Positions 1-4,788 of a stretch of 5,584 bases of DNA are shown here, in pieces. Numbering within the stretch: the stretch's first letter is position 1; each line of letters starts with the position of its first letter. The notes beneath the pieces were generated by a model that did no database searches, was not told the origin of the DNA, and saw nothing but the letters and a program-made list of their open reading frames with translations. The stretch is from JAJXYP01 sp035541855 (GTDB taxonomy: Bacteria > Patescibacteriota > Minisyncoccia > UBA6257 > 2-01-FULL-56-20), in contig DATKMM010000042.1 in NCBI GenBank assembly GCA_035541855.1, forward strand, positions 1 through 5,584, given 5' to 3'. The position numbers and the translations under genes are program-made.

Positions 1-646
1 GGCCGACCTGGTCGAGCGACGAGGCCATGGCGATGACGCCGGAACGGGAGACCGCGCCGTAGGTCGGGCTCATGCCGACCACGCCGCAGAAGCTCGCGGG
101 CAGGCGGATGGAGCCGCCGGTATCGGAGCCGAGCGCGCCCAGCGCGAAATGCGCCGCGACGGCCGCCGCCGAACCGCCGGACGAACCGCCCGCGACGCGC
201 GAAAGGTCGTGCGGGTTCCGGGTCGTCTTGAACGCCGAATTTTCCGTGGACGAACCCATCGCGAACTCGTCGAGGTTCGTTTTGCCGAGGAACACGGCTT
301 TATGGTTCTTTAATTTTTTAATGACGCCGGCATCGTAGCTCGCGACGTAGCGTTCGAGGATCTTCGACGCCGCGGTCGCGGGCAGGCCCTGGATGAGGAT
401 GTTGTCCTTGATCGCAAGCGGCACGCCGGCGAGGTCGGGGAGCGTTTCATCCCGCGCGACCGCGAGGTCGACCGCTTCCGCCTCGCGCGCGGCCGATTCC
501 TCGGCCAGGCTCAGGAACGCGCCGATCCCGCCGTCGCGCTCTTTGATATGCCGGAAGGATTCCTGCGCTACCTCCAGCGCGGAAAACTCCCTGTTCAGGA
601 GACCGTCGTGGAACTTTTTGATCGTAAGGTCGCGGAGCGATTCCAT
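1..646 (-). CDS. gatA: Glutamyl/aspartyl-tRNA amidotransferase subunit A, N-terminal part (cut by window edge)
   Basis: GatA is the amidase subunit of the cytoplasmic GatCAB complex. It releases ammonia from glutamine, and the complex uses it to turn Glu-tRNA(Gln) or Asp-tRNA(Asn) into Gln-tRNA(Gln) or Asn-tRNA(Asn). I translated it by hand from the ATG at 646; 215 codons are visible and the reading frame stays open to the left edge. All three residues of the amidase-signature triad are present: Lys80 in PLAIKDNI, cis-Ser155 in RVAGGSSGGS, and the nucleophile Ser179 in DTGGSIRLPAS. The GKTNLDEFAMGSSTENSAF block (121-139) and the YGAVSRSGVIAMASSLDQ block (196-213) are typical of GatA. About 270 C-terminal residues should lie outside the window. 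It starts 24 bases after the gatC stop with no Shine-Dalgarno site or promoter between, so it is probably co-transcribed with gatC. No frameshift is seen. Confidence 0.96.
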   Translation of the reverse strand, partial: MESLRDLTIKKFHDGLLNREFSALEVAQESFRHIKERDGGIGAFLSLAEESAAREAEAVDLAVARDETLPDLAGVPLAIKDNILIQGLPATAASKILERYVASYDAGVIKKLKNHKAVFLGKTNLDEFAMGSSTENSAFKTTRNPHDLSRVAGGSSGGSAAAVAAHFALGALGSDTGGSIRLPASFCGVVGMSPTYGAVSRSGVIAMASSLDQVG

Positions 647-670
647 GGTTGGCGGTGGTTGGCGTGCGGG

Positions 671-964
671 TTATTCAAAGACCGGCGGGATCTTCAGGAA
701 TCCCGCTTTCGTTTCCGGGAACGCTTCGGTTCCGGCACCCCGGTTCGTGTTCTCGCGTTCGCCGTCCTCGCGGAGGGAATTTACGAGGTCCGTGCCGCCC
801 GTCATCGGAGCGACCGCGGAGGTATCGAGCTCTTTCAGTTCGTTAAAACGTTCTAAAATATTGCCGAGGTCTTTCAGTAATTTCTCTTCTTCTTTCGGGT
901 CGAGCTCGATGCGCGCCAGATCCGCCAGATGTTCCAGTTCCCGTTTGCCGATCGTGGAGGACAT
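671..964 (-). CDS. gatC: Glutamyl/aspartyl-tRNA amidotransferase subunit C
   Basis: GatC is the small non-catalytic subunit that wraps around GatA and stabilises the GatA-GatB interface of the tRNA-dependent amidotransferase. At 97 residues it has the normal family length. The N-terminal helices carry the family pattern (EHLADLARIEL at 11-21, then a charged helix with LGNILERFNEL at 33-43). The LDTSAVAPMT segment (47-54 region) matches the usual 'D...V.P' linker, and the C-terminus AGFLKIPPVFE (87-97) is the typical FxVP-like tail. It lies directly upstream of gatA, which supports the call. The ATG at 964 sits only 8 bases downstream of a strong -10 box, so translation probably begins at or next to the 5' end of the mRNA. 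AAGG precedes the start but would lie upstream of the predicted transcription start, so it is unlikely to act as a ribosome-binding site. gatB is not in the window. Confidence 0.95.
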   Translation of the reverse strand: MSSTIGKRELEHLADLARIELDPKEEEKLLKDLGNILERFNELKELDTSAVAPMTGGTDLVNSLREDGERENTNRGAGTEAFPETKAGFLKIPPVFE

Positions 965-972
965 TATCCCTT

Positions 973-1001
973 ATAGTAGCCCAGATCCCGCGCCTTTTCA
1001 A
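973..1001 (-). promoter_or_regulatory. Sigma70-type promoter of gatCA, near-leaderless
   Basis: On the minus strand TTGAAA (996-1001) is followed after exactly 17 bases by TACTAT (973-978). Both boxes match 5 of 6 consensus positions (TTGACA, TATAAT). Transcription should start about 7 bases beyond the -10 box, near 966, which leaves only one or two bases before the ATG at 962-964. The -35 box contains the TGA stop codon of murD, so the promoter is tucked into the end of the upstream gene. Confidence 0.75.
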
Positions 1002-2341
1002 CGTTCCGCGGCAACGAGCGCGCGGAACTGGTCGCCGCGGTCGTATTCGTTCCTGAAGATGCCGAAGCTCGTCGCGCCGGGGGAGAGGAGGATGATGCCG
1101 GGCGCCGACGGGCCGCCGATGCCCGCCGCGAGCGCGGCATCCAAAGCCGTCCTCATGCTGGGCGCCATGGCAACGGGGAAATCTTCCGGCAAAAGGGCCT
1201 TTATCTTTTCGCTCGCTTTTCCTTCGAAGAGGACGAGATACTTCACCGATCTTTGGACCTCGCGGGCGAATGCGGCAAACTCAAGTTCTTTATCATTGCC
1301 GCCGGCGATGAGCACGATCGGTTTGTGTTTCGCGGCGAGCGCCCGGAGCGCGGCGACGGCTGCTTCGGGCGTGGTCGCGTTCGAGTCGTTGTAAAATTCA
1401 ATGTTCCGTTTTTCGCCGAGCGGTTCCAGCCGTCCTGGCAATCCGGCGAAGGTCCTTAAGACGGTTTTCATGGCCGCTTCCGGCACGCCGAACTCGCGCG
1501 CGGCGGCAACGGCGCAGGCGGCGTTCGCGCGGTTATGGTCGCCGGGCAGGGCGATCTCCCAGTCCGCGTCAGGCGCGGCGGGTTCGGCGTACCGTCCCGC
1601 GAGCGGTCCGAACCGGGCCTCTATTTTTTCCCTGATCCCGCGCGGCGCGATGAAGGCGTCGCCGGCCTTCTGGAACCGCGCGATGGCTGCTTTGTCCCGG
1701 AAGTAGCGGTCCATGTCGCCGTGGTAGTAGTTCATGTGGTCGGGGAGGAAATTCGTCCAGACGGCGAGGTTCGGGCTGATCCTGTCCTCTTCGAATCCCT
1801 GGAGCTGCCACGAGTCGAGCTCCAGGACCACGAGATCGCCACGGCCGACCTGGTCGATCAACGGGAGCGTCGCCGTGTCGCGTTCGTTCCCGCCGAGATG
1901 CGTCCGTTTGCCCGCCGCGCGGAGCATTTCGTAAATCAGGTGGGTCGTCGTGGATTTTCCGCGCGTCCCGGTGATGCCGACGATGGCCGGCCTGGCGGAT
2001 GGGGCGGATCCGAAAGCAAGGCGGACGAAGAGCGAGGCGTCCATTTCGACGGGAATGCCGAGCTTGCGCGCGCGGGCGAGGAAGGGGGAATCGAGCGGCG
2101 CGTTCGGCGCGCGCAGGATCATGTCCCGGCCCTCGAAGTCCTCGAGCCGATGCCCGCCGAGATGGTAGACGATGTCCGGAAACTCCCGGAGCTGTTCCAT
2201 CGCCGGCGCGAGCTCGGCCTCCGTCTTGAGGTCGGTCACGATGAGGTCGGCGCCCGCCGCCGCCAGGAATCGCGCGTCGCCGATGCCGCGTCCGAGGAGA
2301 CCGAGTCCCATCAGGGTTATTTTTTTGCCGCGGAAGTCCAT
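998..2341 (-). CDS. murD: UDP-N-acetylmuramoyl-L-alanine--D-glutamate ligase
   Basis: MurD adds D-glutamate to UDP-MurNAc-L-Ala in the cytoplasm, using ATP, in the second ligase step of the peptidoglycan stem peptide. The 447 residues match the family's usual length (about 440-460). Visible parts in order: an N-terminal nucleotide-binding Rossmann-like domain with GLGLLGRG (12-19); the central ATPase domain with P-loop GTRGKSTTT (125-133, Lys129); LELDSWQL (173-180); the NFLPDHMNYY segment (197-206); the likely carbamylated lysine in DKAAI (Lys217); DHNRANA (268-274); and the C-terminal ligase domain with LPGRLEPLG (301-309), YNDSNATTPEAA (317-328), GGNDKE (347-352), LLSPGATSFG (418-427) and RGDQF (435-439). 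Two positions differ from the classic MurD: the P-loop has Arg where Asn is usual, and the 'NDSKATN' block reads NDSNATT. The ATG at 2341 lies 7 bases after a -10 box and immediately precedes the Rossmann domain, so I keep this start. The gene is transcribed separately from the hydrolase upstream, because a terminator separates them. Confidence 0.93.
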   Translation of the reverse strand: MDFRGKKITLMGLGLLGRGIGDARFLAAAGADLIVTDLKTEAELAPAMEQLREFPDIVYHLGGHRLEDFEGRDMILRAPNAPLDSPFLARARKLGIPVEMDASLFVRLAFGSAPSARPAIVGITGTRGKSTTTHLIYEMLRAAGKRTHLGGNERDTATLPLIDQVGRGDLVVLELDSWQLQGFEEDRISPNLAVWTNFLPDHMNYYHGDMDRYFRDKAAIARFQKAGDAFIAPRGIREKIEARFGPLAGRYAEPAAPDADWEIALPGDHNRANAACAVAAAREFGVPEAAMKTVLRTFAGLPGRLEPLGEKRNIEFYNDSNATTPEAAVAALRALAAKHKPIVLIAGGNDKELEFAAFAREVQRSVKYLVLFEGKASEKIKALLPEDFPVAMAPSMRTALDAALAAGIGGPSAPGIILLSPGATSFGIFRNEYDRGDQFRALVAAER

Positions 2342-2348
2342 GCCTTAT

Positions 2349-2377
2349 ATAGTAGCCGCAGACAGGGAATAAAAAAA
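2349..2377 (-). promoter_or_regulatory. Probable murD promoter, near-leaderless, weak -35
   Basis: A TACTAT -10 box (2349-2354) lies 7 bases before the murD ATG, in the same GGCTACTATA context as the gatC promoter, so transcription should start at or within a base or two of the ATG. A 17-base spacer puts the -35 region in the T-run (2372-2377, reading TTTTTT), which is a poor match to TTGACA and overlaps the upstream terminator. An overlapping TATATA (2346-2351) is an alternative -10, but it would place the start inside the coding region. Confidence 0.5.
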
Positions 2378-2409
2378 GCCGTGCGGCGCGGGGATTGCGC
2401 ACGCACGGC
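2371..2409 (-). terminator. Rho-independent terminator after the hydrolase gene
   Basis: On the minus strand GCCGTGCG (2402-2409) pairs perfectly with CGCACGGC (2378-2385). A second GCGC/GCGC block (2397-2400 with 2386-2389) extends the stem to 12 bp with one bulged base at 2401, and the loop is 7 bases. Seven T follow directly (2371-2377). There is no T-run on the plus strand, so it acts on minus-strand transcription only. It begins 35 bases beyond the hydrolase stop and ends just before the murD promoter, insulating murD. Confidence 0.88.
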
Positions 2410-2444
2410 GGGAAGGGGAAGTCAAGAGCGAGGGGCGGGCGGCG

Positions 2445-3065
2445 TCAGCACGGCACGAATTTTTTAACCGCGCCGACAAATGCCGAGATCGTTTGCGGGT
2501 CGGACAGCAACTGCGTGGAGTCGCCCGGAAACTGGACGTACTCCGTTCGCCAGGCCGCCGGGCGCGCCCTTTGGAAAAAGCGGCGATAGCGGTCGGTAAC
2601 CTCCGGCGGAGCGGGCTGGCGCCGGAAGTGTACGAACAGGGCGTCGCCGGGCAGGTCCTTCGATGCCCGGAGCATCGCTATCGCGGGAGCCCCGGGAGAA
2701 TCCGGCGTGACCCAGAAAAAACGCCTGAGCTGCGTCGTGGCCGGCAGCCCGGCTGCGGCGAGGGCGGCGACATGATTTCCCCGACCGAATCCAAGCAGGG
2801 AAAGCGGCTGTTCGCGGTTAACCATGCCGCCCATCAGTATTTCATCGATGATGACGCTTTTTATATGCTCGATCTGTCCCGTCTCGTCATCGTCGCGATA
2901 TCGCGGCAGCGTTACGACGCAGAAGTTTGCCGCCGCAAGTTCGTGCAGGAGTCTGAAGGCCGCATAACAGAAATTTCCAACCGCCAATCCCGGAAGCACC
3001 AGGAGCGTACCGCGAGGGGTGGTACCGGGTGCTGCCGGAAGCTCGTAGAGTTCGATTCGATTCAC
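2445..3065 (-). CDS. Alpha/beta-hydrolase-fold protein with Gly at the nucleophile position (possible pseudoenzyme)
   Basis: The 206 residues look like a small alpha/beta-hydrolase fold. A first strand and oxyanion-type turn (TLLVLPGLAVGN, 20-31) is followed by the nucleophile-elbow strand SLLGFGRGNHVAALAA (89-104), and the end resembles the usual final strand and helix (FPGDSTQLL, then SAFVGAVKKFV). The elbow reads GFGRG, with Gly94 where the catalytic Ser of GxSxG belongs (codon GGT at 2784-2786). The place where the catalytic His usually follows 'PG' in the last loop reads PGDST, with no His. I therefore infer a protein that has lost hydrolase chemistry or uses other residues, perhaps in binding. 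The substrate is unknown. The start is GTG at 3065, preceded at 7 bases by GAGGT, the only convincing Shine-Dalgarno site in this window. The frame is intact and a terminator follows, so it is not an obvious pseudogene. No signal peptide or membrane segment is evident. Confidence 0.72.
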   Translation of the reverse strand: MNRIELYELPAAPGTTPRGTLLVLPGLAVGNFCYAAFRLLHELAAANFCVVTLPRYRDDDETGQIEHIKSVIIDEILMGGMVNREQPLSLLGFGRGNHVAALAAAGLPATTQLRRFFWVTPDSPGAPAIAMLRASKDLPGDALFVHFRRQPAPPEVTDRYRRFFQRARPAAWRTEYVQFPGDSTQLLSDPQTISAFVGAVKKFVPC

Positions 3066-3072
3066 TCTTTCA

Positions 3073-3077
3073 ACCTC
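3073..3077 (-). promoter_or_regulatory. Shine-Dalgarno site deciding the GTG start of the hydrolase-like gene
   Basis: GAGGT lies 7 bases upstream of GTG (3063-3065) on the minus strand. An upstream ATG (3078-3080) opens only five codons before a TGA that overlaps the GTG, so the GTG is the credible start. Confidence 0.6.
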
Positions 3078-3081
3078 ATGG

Positions 3082-3109
3082 ATGATATAAAAACAACCAC
3101 TTTAATCAA
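3082..3109 (-). promoter_or_regulatory. Candidate promoter of the hydrolase-like gene
   Basis: TTGATT (3104-3109) and TATCAT (3082-3087) are 16 bases apart on the minus strand. Transcription would start near 3075, leaving the Shine-Dalgarno site right at the 5' end. An alternative has a perfect TTGACA (3132-3137), a 17-base spacer and a poor -10, TACGTT (3109-3114); it would give a leader of about 37 bases that includes the whole Shine-Dalgarno site. I cannot decide between them. Confidence 0.45.
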
Positions 3110-3152
3110 ACGTACCCCATCATGCGTCGGATGTCAAAGCGCGCGCATGTTT

Positions 3153-3181
3153 TTGCATTCCGCGCCGATTTTAAGTATACT
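3153..3181 (+). promoter_or_regulatory. Plus-strand promoter pointing into the tRNA-like sequence and antisense to the recombinase 3' end
   Basis: TTGCAT (3153-3158), a 17-base spacer and TATACT (3176-3181, 5 of 6 to TATAAT) form a sigma70-type promoter on the plus strand. With an 18-base spacer, TTTGCA (3152-3157) also fits the -35. The start would be near 3188, about 27 bases before the tRNA-like sequence at 3215. Between them a perfect 6-bp hairpin (CGCACG/CGTGCG, 3191-3208) sits in the presumed leader. The best explanation is the original host promoter of the tRNA gene, divergent from the hydrolase promoter. Confidence 0.5.
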
Positions 3182-3183
3182 GT

Positions 3184-4746
3184 TCAGGTTCGCACGGCAC
3201 GGCGTGCGCCGCGGCGCGGGAGGGTTGGGAAAGGTTTTCCGGGGAGCCCCATAAGCTCCCGAAGCAGGTCCGAGTCCTGCCCCCGCAACATTGTTTCAAA
3301 ATCGGTCGGTTTCGGCTCTTTTGCGATGAGCGCATAGACGGGTTTGTATTGTAAATCCTGTACGATTCGGTTGTTGAGCGAAAGGTTCCAGAGTAACTCT
3401 TGGAGCAAGATTCTTTTTTCCTCCGGTTCTGCTTCGAGATAGTCGTTTCGCGCGGAAATGCCCTGTAAAAAGTGATTTTTGACCGGTTCCAGAGTTGAGA
3501 ACTGGTCGTCGGCCTTGTTTTTCATTTTCTTGATCTCGGCTTTTACGGCAACCATTTCGTTCGCCAATGCCTTCATCTTGGGCGTGTAGATGGCCTCCGG
3601 CGTGATTTCGGCGGCGAAACTGTCCGCCAGCTTGGATTGTGCCGTCTCGATCTGTTGGAGGCGTTTTTCGAGCGTTTCCACGGACGAGGATGCGTAATGG
3701 TTTTCGTGGGCAAGCCGTTCCTTCGCCGCACGATACGCCAGTTCAACCAATTCGGTGTCGCATTGCAGTTTTCCGAGCTTCTCGCCGATGATCCCGTCGA
3801 GGTATTCGGAGCGCATGTAGACATGGTGCTGGTCGCATACGCGCTTCCCGTTCGTGCAGAAATAATAATCGTGGCCTTTGCGCTTGCTCGCCGTGATCGC
3901 GCACCCGCACTTCGCGCATTTCAGGAATCCGCGCAAATGGAAAAATCTTTTTTGCTGCCGCCCGTGCTGCTTCCCGTCCAATACGGCGTTCGCGGTGTCG
4001 TAGAGTTCCTTCGAGATGAGCGGCGTATGGTTGCCCTGATAATATTTCCCGTTGCGGAACATCACGCCCATGTAGAACGGGTCGCGGATGATGCGGTGGA
4101 TGTGCCCCTTGCGCACCTTCGTGCCGGAGCGTGAGCGTAGCCCCTCGGCGTACATCGTGTTCACGATTTCCTGCAACCCTCTTCCGCCTTTCGCATAAAG
4201 TTCAAAGATGCGGGGGATGAACGGGGCGACTTTCTCGTCGAGATAGAGCGTTTTCGTCGCCTTTTCGTTCACATAGCCGAACGGGGCGTGGTTCGGCCAG
4301 CCGCCACGCTCCAACTTCGCGCGGTTGCCGCGCTTCACGTTCGCCGAGAGGTCATCGACATACTTCTTGGCGATGCCGAAGTCGAGCGTCATCATAAACT
4401 TGTCGTCGCTCGAATTGCGGAACGACTTTTCCGGCGTGCGGATTTCCTTGATGAAGCCCTTGTCCATAAGCTCGATCACGAGGCCGCCATCCACCATGTT
4501 GCGGGCGATGCGGTCGGGCTTCCACACGAGGAGGATGCACTCGCCGGATTTCTGGATGTATCTCAGCACCTCGCCGAAGATCGGCCGGCCGGACGATTTT
4601 GCCGACTTCGATTCCTTGAAAACCTTGGTTATCGTGAAGCCGTCGCGCTCGGCAAGGCGTTTGAGTTCCGATTCTTGAGAATCGATCGAAAGCACCTGCC
4701 GATCCTCGGCTTCGGTCGATTTCCGGCAGTAGGCGACGTATTTCAT
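3184..4746 (-). CDS. Large serine recombinase (site-specific integrase)
   Basis: This enzyme cuts and rejoins DNA at attachment sites through a Ser-DNA covalent link and integrates or excises the element. From the ATG at 4746 it has 520 residues. The N-terminal resolvase domain (about 1-140) has the nucleophile Ser10 in AYCRKSTE with Arg8, SIDSQ (20-24), and the DRIARN motif (78-83) with Arg79 and Arg82. The recombinase domain (about 150-260) includes APFGYV (154-159) and RDPFYMG (221-227). A zinc ribbon uses Cys277, Cys280, Cys297 and Cys304. A coiled-coil-prone charged stretch spans about 355-412. I reject the longer frame that opens at TTG 4785, because that codon lies in the -35 box and MKYVAYCRKS is the normal family N-terminus. 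Residues 486-520 (from MLRGQDSD onward) are antisense to a tRNA-fMet-like sequence and its leader, so the C-terminal tail comes from the attachment site and host flank. No clear terminator follows. Confidence 0.93.
   Translation of the reverse strand: MKYVAYCRKSTEAEDRQVLSIDSQESELKRLAERDGFTITKVFKESKSAKSSGRPIFGEVLRYIQKSGECILLVWKPDRIARNMVDGGLVIELMDKGFIKEIRTPEKSFRNSSDDKFMMTLDFGIAKKYVDDLSANVKRGNRAKLERGGWPNHAPFGYVNEKATKTLYLDEKVAPFIPRIFELYAKGGRGLQEIVNTMYAEGLRSRSGTKVRKGHIHRIIRDPFYMGVMFRNGKYYQGNHTPLISKELYDTANAVLDGKQHGRQQKRFFHLRGFLKCAKCGCAITASKRKGHDYYFCTNGKRVCDQHHVYMRSEYLDGIIGEKLGKLQCDTELVELAYRAAKERLAHENHYASSSVETLEKRLQQIETAQSKLADSFAAEITPEAIYTPKMKALANEMVAVKAEIKKMKNKADDQFSTLEPVKNHFLQGISARNDYLEAEPEEKRILLQELLWNLSLNNRIVQDLQYKPVYALIAKEPKPTDFETMLRGQDSDLLRELMGLPGKPFPTLPRRGARRAVRT
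3215..3288 (+). pseudogene. tRNA-fMet(CAT)-like sequence, probable attachment site
   Basis: On the plus strand I can fold a partial cloverleaf. The T stem GCAGG/CCTGC (3264-3268, 3276-3280) has 5 of 5 pairs and loop TCCGAGT. The anticodon stem GGAGC/GCTCC (3243-3247, 3255-3259) has 5 of 5 pairs and a 7-base loop CCCATAA with anticodon CAT (3250-3252). The acceptor strands CGCGGGA (3215-3221) and CCCCGCA (3281-3287) have 5 of 7 pairs; the first is C1 opposite A72, the unpaired hallmark of bacterial initiator tRNA. The segment 3276-3289 reads like the 3' end of tRNA-fMet, including A73, but CCA is not encoded. Defects are C instead of universal U33, C instead of U55, G instead of U8, and a poor D arm (a GGAAA/TTTCC hairpin with a 3-base loop instead). 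It could be a decayed or element-modified copy, or an unusual live tRNA. It lies wholly inside the antisense of the recombinase 3' end. Confidence 0.6.
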
Positions 4747-4756
4747 GGTTATTAAG

Positions 4757-4785
4757 GTTATAGGGTTATTTTGAGCCGCAGTCAA
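4757..4785 (-). promoter_or_regulatory. Strong sigma70-type promoter of the serine recombinase, near-leaderless
   Basis: TTGACT (4780-4785), exactly 17 bases, then TATAAC (4757-4762) on the minus strand; each box matches 5 of 6 consensus positions. The -10 box ends 10 bases before the ATG at 4746, so the leader should be only about 3 bases. There is no Shine-Dalgarno site. The -35 begins 3 bases after the O-like gene's stop, so the recombinase can be expressed apart from the replication gene. Confidence 0.78.
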
Positions 4786-4788
4786 TTT

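Noticed and set aside
1569..2402. 277-codon minus-strand frame overlapping murD
   Set aside because: Arg/Pro-rich shadow in another frame of murD, with no motif, and it begins in the terminator region.
393..2467. Long plus-strand open frames opposite gatA, gatC and murD (393-1394, 1535-2467)
   Set aside because: They lie antisense to well-recognised genes in G+C-rich DNA, have low-complexity Ser/Arg-rich sequence and show no family motif.
3126..3170. GC-rich inverted sequence around GCGCGCATG...GCATTCCGCGC as a recombinase terminator
   Set aside because: The stem is broken and no T-run follows on the minus strand, so it is not a convincing terminator.
2493..3254. 253-codon plus-strand frame across the hydrolase gene and the junction
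   Set aside because: Antisense to the hydrolase-like gene, which has a fold signature, Shine-Dalgarno site and terminator; this frame has none.
3637..4755. Plus-strand frames opposite the recombinase (3637-4134, 4288-4755)
   Set aside because: Shadows of the recombinase reading frame without independent features.
4747..4785. TTG start at 4785 extending the recombinase by 13 residues
   Set aside because: The TTG is part of the -35 box and transcription should begin after it; the family N-terminus is at ATG 4746.
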